From NCBI GenBank assembly GCA_002839435.1, contig PGYA01000005.1, positions 44,528-108,527 of the forward strand: a stretch of 64,000 nucleotides of DNA. The letters are read 5' to 3'. The stretch is from Candidatus Riflebacteria bacterium HGW-Riflebacteria-2. GTDB lineage: Bacteria > Muiribacteriota > Ozemobacteria > Ozemobacterales > Ozemobacteraceae. The number at the start of each line of letters is the position of its first letter. Position 1 is the stretch's first letter. Below the pieces are notes generated by a model. That model did no database searches. It was not told where the DNA came from and saw only the letters and a list, made by a program, of their open reading frames with translations. Below, in pieces: positions 31,139-40,115 of this stretch. The translations under genes were made by a program, and so were the position numbers.

Positions 31139-31234
31139 GTCATTCTGCGCGAGCCGGCAGGCGCAGTCGCAGAATCCAATTCTTTAGCGCTTTTCTGGAT
31201 CATGCGACTCCGCTTCGCTTCGCGCAGGATGACA
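31139..31234. repeat. Palindromic intergenic repeat, type C
   Basis: GTCATTCTGCGCGAGCCGGCAGGCGCAGTCGCAGAATCC (31139-31177) with inverted partner GGATCATGCGACTCCGCTTCGCTTCGCGCAGGATGAC (31198-31234). Confidence 0.7.
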
Positions 31235-31242
31235 GACAAAAA

Positions 31243-32715
31243 TCAGGTGCGGGGAAGGGTTATTTCGACAACGAACCCGCCGCCGTCGCGGTTTTTGAGC
31301 TGGATTATTCCATTGTGCAGCTTGACGGCATGCAGGGCTATTGCCAGGCCGAGACCATTGCCGCCGGTTGAGCGGTTGCGGTCTTCGGCACAGCGGTAAA
31401 ATGGTTCGAAAAGCTTGCCGATATCGGCTTCAGAAACACCGGGGCCACGGTCGACAACACTTATCACCAGTGACTTGTCGTTACTGGCCAGGACAACATC
31501 GACCTGTGAATTTTCCGGGCTGTATTTGATGGCGTTGCGCAGAACATTTTCGATCGCGCGCTCGATCAGTTGCTGCCTGCCATTGATTGTAATATCAGCG
31601 GCCATCTTCAGGCTGACCTGGCAGTTGTGCGCTTTGCCTTCGAAGTTGGCGTCATTGCAGATGCGTGTCAGGATTGCGTTGAGATCGATCTGGCGGCGCT
31701 CTTCGTTGACGTTGCCGGTTTCAAGCCGCGAGAACTGCAACACCTCTTCGATCAAAGAGTTGATGCGGGCCACTTCATTTTCGATGCGCGCCAGCATTGG
31801 CTGTTCTGCTTCAGGAAGCTTTTTCTGCAGCAGTTCTGCCGCCACCTGCAGGCGGGCCAGCGGCGAGCGGAGTTCGTGCGAGATGTCTCCAAAAAGCCGG
31901 CGCTGCGTGCGGATCATCTGCTCGATCTTGTCGGCCATATCGTTGAAATCTACCGCCAGGTCGCCGATCTCATCGAGACGCCTGATGGCAGAACCGGTGA
32001 CACGTGCATCGAGTTGCCCGCCGGCAAAGTCACGACTGGCCTGTCTCAGTTCGCCAATGGGACCAACCATGTAGCGTGACAGGGCATAACAAAATATCGC
32101 TGTGATCAGCAGATAAAACGGCATGGTGTCGATAATCCGCCCCATTATGAAATGTTCGGGCCGCGGCATCTTTTGCGGAAAATGGCTGATGATAACGTAT
32201 TTATTGCCTGATTCTGAGGTCAGAAGACTGCCTACAAGCATTTCGCCGGCTACTTCGGTGCTTTCGATTTTCTCTCCGGCTAAGAGTCGGCGCGCAACTT
32301 CCCTTACCTCGGGTTCTTTCTCTTCAAAGCTCTTCAGTAAAGATTCGTAACGTGGATGGCTGCGACGTCGGCGTTTCTGACTTACGGTCTGGGGCGGCGA
32401 GAAGATGAGTTGCAGGCTGTCGCTATAAAGCCAGAATGCACCCGGCAACTTGACTGACAGAGCCTGCTCGATACCGGCGGTTTCGTAAGCATCGACCGCC
32501 ATCTGCCCGTTTTCTTCAAGCATTTCGCGACCCATGCTGAACAGGCGTCGGCTCTCAGGCCTGAAGTGATAGAAATATCCGTAAACAGCAACGAATATGC
32601 CGGTCAGAACTACGGTAAGCCAGAACCAGAAAAAGAATTTGAAGAACAGCCCTGAGCCGTAAAAGCGGCTTATCTGGCTTTTTTCTTCGGCACTGCTAGT
32701 TTTCTGGTTTGACAT
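31243..32715 (-). CDS. cpxA: CpxA-like sensor histidine kinase
   Basis: HAMP, HisKA FGDISHELRSPLARLQVAAELL, HATPase NAIKYSPENSQ...GNGLGLAIALHAVKLH; likely start MSNQKTSS at 32715 within an ORF to 32760. Confidence 0.75.
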   Translation of the reverse strand: MSNQKTSSAEEKSQISRFYGSGLFFKFFFWFWLTVVLTGIFVAVYGYFYHFRPESRRLFSMGREMLEENGQMAVDAYETAGIEQALSVKLPGAFWLYSDSLQLIFSPPQTVSQKRRRRSHPRYESLLKSFEEKEPEVREVARRLLAGEKIESTEVAGEMLVGSLLTSESGNKYVIISHFPQKMPRPEHFIMGRIIDTMPFYLLITAIFCYALSRYMVGPIGELRQASRDFAGGQLDARVTGSAIRRLDEIGDLAVDFNDMADKIEQMIRTQRRLFGDISHELRSPLARLQVAAELLQKKLPEAEQPMLARIENEVARINSLIEEVLQFSRLETGNVNEERRQIDLNAILTRICNDANFEGKAHNCQVSLKMAADITINGRQQLIERAIENVLRNAIKYSPENSQVDVVLASNDKSLVISVVDRGPGVSEADIGKLFEPFYRCAEDRNRSTGGNGLGLAIALHAVKLHNGIIQLKNRDGGGFVVEITLPRT

Positions 32716-33388
32716 AAAGATATCCTGAGCCACGAATGGTTCTGATCGCTTCGTTACCATTACCGATTTTTTTGCGAAGATTGCTCATGTGAACGTCGAG
32801 ACTGCGGTCGTCATAGGTCAGGCGCCGTCCCAGCACTTTTTCGGCAAGTATCTGGCGCTCGACAACATTGCCGGCTGAGCGCATCAATTGTTCGAGAATA
32901 GCGAATTCAACTTCGGTCAGACCGAGGCTGACGCCGCCCTTTTCGGCAGTTCGACTGGCCGCATCGATGCAGATATCTGCTATTTCAATGCGTCCTGATG
33001 ATTTGTCACTGCCATCTTCTGACGCTGACGTCAGTCGGCGGAATACTGCGCGGATTCGCGCTACCAGCTCGCGCGGGCTGAATGGTTTGGGCAGGTAATC
33101 GTCAGCGCCCAGTTCGAGGCCGAGAATGCGATCGATTTCGTCACCGCGCGCGGTCAGCATTATAACAGGGGTGTTCGCTTCGGCGCGCAGATTTTTGAGA
33201 ACGTCGAGTCCGTTCATTTCAGGCAGCATGACATCGAGAATGATCAGGTCAAACCCGCCGGTAAGGGCTTTTTCGAGACCTTTTCGGCCGTTGTGAATGC
33301 TGGTCGTCGTGAACTTTTCAGATGCCAGATATTCTGCGAGCAGCTCGCAAAGCTCGTAGTCATCGTCGATTATGAGTATCTGCTTCAT
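32696..33388 (-). CDS. cpxR: CpxR-like OmpR-family response regulator
   Basis: 230 aa; MKQILIIDDDYELCELL...DLIILDVMLPEMNG...ARGDEIDRILGLELGADDYLPKPFSPRELVARIRAVFRR...VLGRRLTYDDRSLDVHMSNLRKKIG. Confidence 0.85.
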   Translation of the reverse strand: MKQILIIDDDYELCELLAEYLASEKFTTTSIHNGRKGLEKALTGGFDLIILDVMLPEMNGLDVLKNLRAEANTPVIMLTARGDEIDRILGLELGADDYLPKPFSPRELVARIRAVFRRLTSASEDGSDKSSGRIEIADICIDAASRTAEKGGVSLGLTEVEFAILEQLMRSAGNVVERQILAEKVLGRRLTYDDRSLDVHMSNLRKKIGNGNEAIRTIRGSGYLYVKPEN

Positions 33389-33522
33389 GTTTACCCTTTA
33401 TCTGACAGATATACTGATATACATCATTTTGTCTGCACCAGCGATCTCGATTGGGAAGACCGACACTGCCAATATTCTGATCTGATCACTGATAATATGC
33501 AACAGCAGCGGCAGGTGTAAAA

Positions 33523-33537
33523 GTAAAGAATTGTTAA
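33523..33537 (+). promoter_or_regulatory. Possible CpxR-box-like sequence
   Basis: GTAAA-GAATT-GTTAA in the divergent intergenic region; one mismatch from the E. coli GTAAA-N5-GTAAA consensus. Confidence 0.3.
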
Positions 33538-33640
33538 GATTTTGCCGGTTTCTTTACTCTTCTTTTCGTTGAGTTTACAGTATCTGAAGGCAGAATGGCT
33601 TATATTAACTTTAAGGAAAATTAAAAATCTGGAGGTTTTT

Positions 33641-34216
33641 ATGCAGAAAAAATTTACGCTTGTTCTGATTGTTGTGTTTGTAATGGTAACCGCGTTGTCT
33701 CTTCACTCCGCTGAAAAAAGAGAAGTAAAGCGCATCAGACATCTTGAAATACGCACGACCACAGGTGCCGGGAATGTCATGCCAGCTCAGCTCATACAGT
33801 TTTTTAAGTTTGCTGACGCACTCGAACTGAGTAATCAGCAGTTGCTACAGTTGCGCATGCTTTATCAGAAACAGGCTGAATCGAGCAAAAAGCGCATGCA
33901 GGACAACAAGCACGGCAAAAAACTGACTGACTGCGATCTCACCGAAAAAGAAGTGAGAAAAATGGCGGCTGAGAAGGCGAAACAACTCGAAGAATCAATC
34001 ATTGCCAGATTCAAGATGCAGCAGGAAATCAAAAAGATTTTCACTCCCGAACAGCTCAAAAAGCTGGAAGAAATGAAATCAAAGAAACACGCCAGAAAAG
34101 GCCCACCAATGTCTTTTTGGGGAAAGCCCGGCATTCCAAAGCCCGCCAGGCGCGGAACCAAGGATTCACCTGAGGCATTGATTGACCAGATGGAAGAAAT
34201 CTTCGACGTTGACTAA
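33641..34216 (+). CDS. Spy/CpxP-like periplasmic protein
   Basis: ATG at 33641 preceded by GGAGG; signal peptide, then helical highly charged protein (LELSNQQLLQLRMLYQKQAE...FTPEQLKKLEEMKSKK). Confidence 0.65.
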   Translation: MQKKFTLVLIVVFVMVTALSLHSAEKREVKRIRHLEIRTTTGAGNVMPAQLIQFFKFADALELSNQQLLQLRMLYQKQAESSKKRMQDNKHGKKLTDCDLTEKEVRKMAAEKAKQLEESIIARFKMQQEIKKIFTPEQLKKLEEMKSKKHARKGPPMSFWGKPGIPKPARRGTKDSPEALIDQMEEIFDVD

Positions 34217-34236
34217 CCCCATCACTAACCAGCAAG

Positions 34237-34396
34237 TTCAAATGTGACAGAGGCCAGATCCTCTGTCACATTTGAATGTGTGCTTAAAAACTGTCATTGC
34301 GAGGAGCGTAGCGACGAAGCAATCCTTCTGTCAGTGAGATTGCTTCGCTTCGCTCGCAATGACGGATAACACCAGATTCAATGTTGACAAAGGCTA
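34237..34396. repeat. Palindromic MITE-like element, copy B2, with an extra head-to-head TIR
   Basis: 17-bp perfect inverted repeat TTCAAATGTGACAGAGG/CCTCTGTCACATTTGAA (34237-34253/34260-34276); GTCATTGCGAGGAGCGTAGCGACGAAGCAATC at 34293-34324; partner GATTGCTTCGCTTCGCTCGCAATGAC at 34338-34363; right end TTCAATGTTGACAAAGGCTA. Confidence 0.78.
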
Positions 34397-35122
34397 GTGG
34401 CGTTGAAAGGTCAGGCCGGTGTGCCAGTTGCGTGGTGCCAGCGGGTTCTGGCTGACTGATTTAAAGAAATCAGAATAGACTACGTCGTAAAAGTCGTTAA
34501 TCAGTATGCCCCGGCCGCGATCGGAAGAGCTTAAAGCGAAGCCGGCCTGGATACTTTCGGGAATGTATGCCAGTTGTAGTTTGACGTTCCAGAGATAGCC
34601 CTGTTCGCCGCCTTCTTTTATCTTGACTGGTTGAATATTCAGAAAGCTCACTCTTTCGCTAAGCACCTTTATACGCTCGGGTGCGCCATCGCTTGATTCA
34701 ATTCTGACCAGCTTGAGAAGATCAGAGTGCTGTAACTTTTCGAGGCGGTAACGAACGTGCATGACTGGCCGCAGCAGCATTTTCCGGCCGTCGATATCCT
34801 TTTTGAGCAGTTCAGGCGCGGTGGTGTGGCGGTAAAGACGATATTCTGCGCCAGACAAGCCTTCGGCCCGAGAAAAGTCTGCTTCAAGCAGATCGCAAAA
34901 GCGCATGGCGAATCCCCCGTGATAAGGGATGCAGCTGTTTTTTAGATCGTCATGCATCTGCGTGCAGATCCGGCGGCCCTCGCTCAGCATGTCGATACTG
35001 ACTACGCCAGAAGTTGATGACTTCATTCCGCTCTGGTAAAGATACAGCAGCGGCACGGCAATAATCGTGGTTACTGCCAGGGCAATCATGATTTCGATGA
35101 TGCTGATACCTTGTTTCTTCAT
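34394..35122 (-). CDS. PilW-like minor pilin / prepilin-type protein
   Basis: MKKQGISIIEIMIALAVTTIIAVPLLYLYQSG prepilin N-terminus. Confidence 0.75.
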   Translation of the reverse strand: MKKQGISIIEIMIALAVTTIIAVPLLYLYQSGMKSSTSGVVSIDMLSEGRRICTQMHDDLKNSCIPYHGGFAMRFCDLLEADFSRAEGLSGAEYRLYRHTTAPELLKKDIDGRKMLLRPVMHVRYRLEKLQHSDLLKLVRIESSDGAPERIKVLSERVSFLNIQPVKIKEGGEQGYLWNVKLQLAYIPESIQAGFALSSSDRGRGILINDFYDVVYSDFFKSVSQNPLAPRNWHTGLTFQRH

Positions 35123-35577
35123 GGCTGGCTCACTATAATCGTCGATCGGTTGAGCTGTTCGAGTCCGGCTCCAAAACCGGCGCCGCCGTGCAAGGGCCTG
35201 ACGCTTACCTGCACCAGAATTGCTTCAATATCGTCGCGGGTCAGCGGGGTCACCGTGATTTTGCGTTCGAAGGCGGTAGCGTCTTCGGGGCGCTCGATGC
35301 CAGTAGCAGCGCTGACAGTTTCAATTTTCTGCCATTCGTTGAACCTGTAATCGGCTATGCTTTGCCCGAGGTTTTCGCGAACTCTTTGGCAGCCAAGAAA
35401 TCTGAACACTTCGAGTGGTTCGCGTGCGATCTGTTCTGCGACATACTGGTGATAGGCGCTGGCAGTGCCCCGGTTCGACTCAGAGATCAGGGTGAAAACA
35501 TAGATGACAAGCAGGCCCATCACCATGGCTGCCAGCATAACTTCGGTGAATGAAAATCCCCGCGTTCTTTGAGTCAT
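35119..35577 (-). CDS. PilV-like prepilin-type protein
   Basis: MTQRTRGFSFTEVMLAAMVMGLLVIYVFTLI prepilin N-terminus. Confidence 0.75.
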   Translation of the reverse strand: MTQRTRGFSFTEVMLAAMVMGLLVIYVFTLISESNRGTASAYHQYVAEQIAREPLEVFRFLGCQRVRENLGQSIADYRFNEWQKIETVSAATGIERPEDATAFERKITVTPLTRDDIEAILVQVSVRPLHGGAGFGAGLEQLNRSTIIVSQP

Positions 35578-35686
35578 TGCAAAGCCTCTGATCGCAAAAA
35601 TTTGCTGGCGCGAAGTCGCAGCACATTAAGATCGATTCGTAGTCTATAGGCGACTTGCAATGACAGGCTGCGGTTCTGGTAAAACA

Positions 35687-36868
35687 TCAGTTGCGCGCCC
35701 CCGATCTAAAATTTGTCCACGGCGAAACGCTGATCTGATAAGACTTGTCGGCGTCCAGCAGAGCCTTGTCAAAACTGACCCGGTGGGTGTTGTTGCTCCA
35801 GTTGTCGAGATTGAGATAATCGGCCAGCAGCATGCCGCTGAGATTGAGCGCCTGCCGTGATTCAACCGTGCCATTGTGCTTGTCGTTGATGGCGATCAGT
35901 GCTGCTTCTATCTTTTCCGAGGTGTCTACCGTGATCTTTCCTTTGCGCGCGTAGAGTACGAGCATGTCTTCGTTGCCAGACTTCTTCAGGGCACCGGCAA
36001 TATTGAAGCTGTCAGCAATGAGAACGCCCTTTCCCTTAATCTGCCAGTCGCCGGCAAGTTCGATCTGGTCAGCGCAGTGACAGATGCCGTAAAGATTGAG
36101 AATTTTGCGCTCACGGTCGATTATCAGCATCTGCTCGAGGTCATTCACCCGCAGGTTGCGCGCCCGCCACAGGGTAATGCGGTCATAGAGTTCGATTTTG
36201 GCCGGGTCTTCTTCGGGGACCGGGCTTTCTTCGTAGTCTTCTATCTGCAGGGAACTGTAACTGTCGAAAGTCTGGCGGTCATGCCGCAGCGTCAGAGGCC
36301 GCAGCAGTCTGCTGCCACGACTGTCAAGGCTGAGCATCGAGGCAACCAGGTAATCGTATTGACTATGCAGGCTCTCTTTTATAACTGTCGCTTTGCCGCC
36401 GCCTCTTTCGTCGAGCAGGGTAACCTCGATGTGAACGGCAAGAATGCCGTGACCCTCTTTGCCTGATGCATAATACCGGCTTCTGTGGTCGTAATTGATG
36501 AAATTTACGACTTTCAGCCGGCTGGAAACCTCGCAGCTGAAGCCTGGTTGTAAAAGTTTGCTGATATAGTCGCTGGCGAAGGGTAGGCGCATTTCCATCT
36601 CAGCGCCGGCAACTGCACCGAGCAGGAACCAGAAAATCTGCGAGCGGCGATCGCGGCAGTCTCGCTGAATAATTGCCATGGCTTCTTCGCGCAACATAAG
36701 TGCTGTTTCGCGTGCAACAAACTGTTGGCCGAGTCGATGGTCGGTGTTGCGCGCCGCCCGCATCATTCTGAAATAGCTGAGCGAAAAAATTGTCAGACTT
36801 ATTGCAATAAAGATTGCCAGCAGAAGTACTGAGCCCTGGTTTTGATGCTTTTTTGCGGCGAAGAGCAT
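35687..36868 (-). CDS. PilX-like / minor pilin-associated protein
   Basis: QGSVLLLAIFIAISLTIFSLSYFRMMRAARNTDHRLGQQFVARETALM; single N-terminal TM, next to prepilin genes. Confidence 0.5.
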   Translation of the reverse strand: MLFAAKKHQNQGSVLLLAIFIAISLTIFSLSYFRMMRAARNTDHRLGQQFVARETALMLREEAMAIIQRDCRDRRSQIFWFLLGAVAGAEMEMRLPFASDYISKLLQPGFSCEVSSRLKVVNFINYDHRSRYYASGKEGHGILAVHIEVTLLDERGGGKATVIKESLHSQYDYLVASMLSLDSRGSRLLRPLTLRHDRQTFDSYSSLQIEDYEESPVPEEDPAKIELYDRITLWRARNLRVNDLEQMLIIDRERKILNLYGICHCADQIELAGDWQIKGKGVLIADSFNIAGALKKSGNEDMLVLYARKGKITVDTSEKIEAALIAINDKHNGTVESRQALNLSGMLLADYLNLDNWSNNTHRVSFDKALLDADKSYQISVSPWTNFRSGARN

Positions 36869-36878
36869 TATCGGTTCA

Positions 36879-37346
36879 TTACTTGATTTCGTCGGTTGGT
36901 GACGGGAATTTTAACTGCGGGAAAGCTGTATTGTCTGTGTTCGGTCTGATTTCGCCGGTGTTGCTAGACGCTGCAGGAGTGGTTTCATCTGTAACGCTTC
37001 CTGACTGGGCGGCTTTGTCGGTGCGCTTGTCTGATTTTCCGGTGTGGGAAATTATGGTCAGCGCGATGGTTGCAGTAAGCGCCACGCCGATTACGGCGGC
37101 CAGGATTTTTGTTTTGAGAGTTATTGTTTGCGCTGCTGTGGCTGTCAGGCTGCTTTCTATACTGGCAAGGAAGGCAGCCGAAGGCTTGAGATCAGATGTG
37201 GGCGAACCGGAAGTTTTAAGCAAGGCAAGCAATGCCAGGGTTGAAGCGCATTTAGGGCATGTTCTGGCATGCGCTTCCGTGGCGGCATCGGCTTTATTGC
37301 TTTCGATAGCCCGATCAATAATTTTTTCGCATTCTTTATCTGACAT
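36879..37346 (-). CDS. Zinc-finger anti-sigma factor
   Basis: HARTCPKCASTLALL (HxxxCxxC) and a single TM helix; probable start MSDKECEKI at 37346 (ORF extends to 37388, overlapping sigma). Confidence 0.75.
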   Translation of the reverse strand: MSDKECEKIIDRAIESNKADAATEAHARTCPKCASTLALLALLKTSGSPTSDLKPSAAFLASIESSLTATAAQTITLKTKILAAVIGVALTATIALTIISHTGKSDKRTDKAAQSGSVTDETTPAASSNTGEIRPNTDNTAFPQLKFPSPTDEIK

Positions 37347-37356
37347 ACTTTGGCCC

Positions 37357-37899
37357 TCAAGACCTGAACTTCTGGCGTAATCTGACAATCAGTCTGTGAA
37401 AAACCAGTCGCGCGTTGCCTTCACTCGACCCGAGATGCTCTGCGATTTCCGAGAAAGGCATCTGTTGAAAGATTCTGAGATCAAGAAGAACTTTTTCCTG
37501 GGGTTTCAGCCCGGCATAAAGATCGTCCAGCATTGCATCAGAAACGACCTGGGCCTCTGGGGTGCGGTCATCCGGGAGATTGAGCAGGTCGAACTCGCTG
37601 CCACTGGTATCGAACTTTTTCTCCTTTCGCAGTTTGTCGATATGCTGGTTTCTGGCGATCCGCAGCAGCCAGCCGACAAAAGAACCCGAAGTTTTGAACT
37701 GATCGATCTTACGGAACGCATTGATGAAGGCATCCTGAGTGATGTCTTCGGCATCTGACCTTTTAACGCCAAAACCCATCAGGTAATACATAACGGTTCC
37801 GTAATGTCTCTTCACCAGCATGCTGAACGCCTGTTTATGACCTTTGCGGGCCAGTTCAATCAGATCGTTGCTTTCGAAGTTCTCGTAATTAAGTGTCAA
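37357..37899 (-). CDS. ECF-family RNA polymerase sigma factor
   Basis: 180 aa; region 2 VMYYLMGFGVKRSDAEDITQDAFINAFRKIDQF, region 4 EKVLLDLRIFQQMPFSEIAEHLGSSEGNARLVFHRLIVRLRQKF. Confidence 0.9.
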   Translation of the reverse strand: MTLNYENFESNDLIELARKGHKQAFSMLVKRHYGTVMYYLMGFGVKRSDAEDITQDAFINAFRKIDQFKTSGSFVGWLLRIARNQHIDKLRKEKKFDTSGSEFDLLNLPDDRTPEAQVVSDAMLDDLYAGLKPQEKVLLDLRIFQQMPFSEIAEHLGSSEGNARLVFHRLIVRLRQKFRS

Positions 37900-38098
37900 G
37901 TTCGGGCGTCCATATCCGGTACCAGATCCATCGAAACAATTACGCTATCCTGTACGAATAACGAAGGCAAAACAGAAAATGTTACATGTTTCTGCTTTTC
38001 TGATGACCTTTTTAACATGACTGCTCTCTGGAAAGATCTTATTTCCAGAATACTACCTCGCTGAAGCATAGGCAACATAATTGCAAAACGGCAAAAAG

Positions 38099-38128
38099 TA
38101 AGAAGGGCGGCTGTTGCCGCCCTTCTTT
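38099..38128 (-). terminator. Rho-independent-type hairpin after the metalloprotease-like gene
   Basis: AGAAGGGCGGC-TGTT-GCCGCCCTTCT stem with T-rich tract (ACTTTTTG) on the minus strand. Confidence 0.65.
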
Positions 38129-38148
38129 GATGTTCTGCTAGTTCGCCG

Positions 38149-39438
38149 TCAGTTGTTAAGATACTCCTTGCCACTCATAACGTTGGTTTTTATGAAGTTG
38201 TATCTTGCCATGTCAATTTTGCCGCCGTTGGAAGCGATAAAGTAGTCCCCTTCGATTTTGCCGCCTAGAACGTAATAGGCGCAGGTTTCGGCAAAGTCTT
38301 CTTCTGGTTTGGTGGCGCCATAGGAAGATACGCTTGTGCCGCTGATCGTGCCGTTTGGCCAGAACAGGCTTTTCCAGGCATCGAACTTTTGCTCGTTGGC
38401 GATGTGAAAACAGTGTCCCATTTCATGTATCAGCGTTTTCTGGAAGCCTTTTTTGATCTGATACAATACTTCGGCTTCGGTCGGGTCGCGCTTGTAATAC
38501 TCCTGTAACTGCCTGTAAAGATCGTCAGAAATAACAGTCGCCGCATCGAGCATGTGAACGACCAGGTCGGGAGGCTGCACGTAGCCGCGGGCAGAATCAG
38601 GGGCGCCTTCCGGGCCCTTCGCATCGCGCACGACTTTTTCGGTGTGGCTCATGTAGCCTTCAGGCAGAACAGCAAAGATTTCTTCGGCAGCGTTAAGCTG
38701 GTTCTCGTTCCAGGCAGCGCCGTCGCCGTCAGCTAGTTCAATGCCGTATGTTTCGTTGATTTCGTTCTTATGGGTCTGAATCGGGTCATCAATCGGGCCG
38801 ATGTCGGTGCCGGTTCCTGTTCCGGTGTCTGTCGCTGTGCCTGTGTCGGTTCCGGTATCTGTATCAGTATCAGTATCTGTGTCGGTATCAGTATCCGTAT
38901 CAGTGCCCGTATCAGTTGCGGTATCCGTACCAGTATCAGTCTCAGTGTTTGTGCTCGTATCCGTGTCTGTACCGGTATCAGTATCAGTATCAGTATCAGT
39001 ATCAGTATCAGTATCAGTATCAGTATCGGTATCTGTGCTCGTATCCGTACCAGTATCCGTGCTTGTATCAGTATCCGTATCAGTAGGTGGAATTATCTTT
39101 TCGCAGGAAATAACTTTGATGTTGAGAGGTATGCCGGCCATTTTTGCGCTGAGAATGCGGATCAGACTGTCGATGACACTCTGAATCTTCTTTTCAGCCG
39201 CTTCTGTGTCGCTGGCTATCTGATCGGGGTCGATAATCTGACCTGTTTCATCGATAAAATTGCTGCCAGTCTGATTGCCAAGGTCGTGACCGGTTCTGTC
39301 GTCGGGCTGCGCCTGCGCAGAATCTATCGCCTGGTAGATGGTATCGACATAGCTACCGCTCTGGGCGCCCGCCATTCCAGGCAGTGCGACCAGCATACAA
39401 GCCATAAGAGCCAGTGTTAATATGAATCGTCGGCTCAT
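38149..39438 (-). CDS. Secreted putative zinc metallopeptidase with long Asp-Thr repeat linker
   Basis: 429 aa; signal peptide, (DT)n-rich segment, LIHEMGHCFHIANEQK (HExxH) and downstream KPEEDFAETCAYY. Confidence 0.65.
   Translation of the reverse strand: MSRRFILTLALMACMLVALPGMAGAQSGSYVDTIYQAIDSAQAQPDDRTGHDLGNQTGSNFIDETGQIIDPDQIASDTEAAEKKIQSVIDSLIRILSAKMAGIPLNIKVISCEKIIPPTDTDTDTSTDTGTDTSTDTDTDTDTDTDTDTDTDTDTGTDTDTSTNTETDTGTDTATDTGTDTDTDTDTDTDTDTDTGTDTGTATDTGTGTGTDIGPIDDPIQTHKNEINETYGIELADGDGAAWNENQLNAAEEIFAVLPEGYMSHTEKVVRDAKGPEGAPDSARGYVQPPDLVVHMLDAATVISDDLYRQLQEYYKRDPTEAEVLYQIKKGFQKTLIHEMGHCFHIANEQKFDAWKSLFWPNGTISGTSVSSYGATKPEEDFAETCAYYVLGGKIEGDYFIASNGGKIDMARYNFIKTNVMSGKEYLNN
38801..39085. 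repeat. 6-bp-unit tandem repeat encoding Asp-Thr/Gly-Thr/Ser-Thr dipeptides
   Basis: Runs of AGTATC/GGTATC/CGTATC units, including a near-perfect (AGTATC)n tract around 38971-39032. Confidence 0.9.
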
Positions 39439-39608
39439 TAGTTACCTCCGACTGTACCCATCTTTTACTAATTATACTTATTTTTTTGCGGATTTGTTGC
39501 ATTAATCTGTTGTGAGTCTACAACGTTGTAATAAATGGCTTTGCCCTGATCCTTTCTTGTCTGTTAGAATGCTGAAGAAATATCGTGCTGATAAAATCTG
39601 GAGGCAAT

Positions 39609-40082
39609 ATGAAAAAAGTTGCGGTTACGGTTTTTCTGCTTATTATGGCGGTCGGAGGGTATTGTATGATCGAAACGCTTAGTCTTGAAGAACTTGCGAA
39701 CAGGTCTGACGTAATCGCCATGGTCGATGTCGTCGGGGTAAAGGCGGTTGGCCGCCTGCCTTCGAAAGTTGAGGTTATTGCCAATCTCGTTAAGGTTAAC
39801 GAGCCGTTCAAGGGCGAGGTTGCTGTTGGAGAAAATCTCAAGATAAAAACCTGGCGTGGCATCGAAGATAACCCTGATCTGGTGAAAGGCTCGCGGGTGC
39901 TGCTGTTTTTGCAGCGTAACGACAATCATTATATCGTCGTTAACGGCTTGCAAGGCTGGTGGCCGCTTGACAAAGACGGCAAGTTCATGGCTATGGGCAC
40001 CGGTAAAACTATCGAAGAAGTTAAAAAGGCGATCGAAAACCCGCCGCCGGCACTGCCCACTCGCCCAAAAATAAGCCTGTAA
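39609..40082 (+). CDS. Hypothetical secreted protein
   Basis: ATG at 39609 after GGAGG; signal peptide MKKVAVTVFLLIMAVGGYC. Confidence 0.6.
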   Translation: MKKVAVTVFLLIMAVGGYCMIETLSLEELANRSDVIAMVDVVGVKAVGRLPSKVEVIANLVKVNEPFKGEVAVGENLKIKTWRGIEDNPDLVKGSRVLLFLQRNDNHYIVVNGLQGWWPLDKDGKFMAMGTGKTIEEVKKAIENPPPALPTRPKISL

Positions 40083-40115
40083 CCATTCACACCATAAGTT
40101 TTATCTGGAGCATTT

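Noticed and set aside
34229-34400. Interpretation of the B2 repeat as a simple rho-independent terminator
   Set aside because: Stem is far too long, lacks a proper T-tract and has a near-identical copy at 29161-29315, so it is a dispersed repeat.
38801-39085. CRISPR-like short repeats
   Set aside because: Units are contiguous 6-mers without unique spacers and lie inside a CDS.
38770-39420. Plus-strand ORFs rich in Ser-Val / Ile-Ser repeats (38770-39420 and 38801-39184)
   Set aside because: They are mirror translations of the 6-bp tandem repeat coding for the Asp-Thr linker on the minus strand; the minus frame has a signal peptide and HExxH domain.
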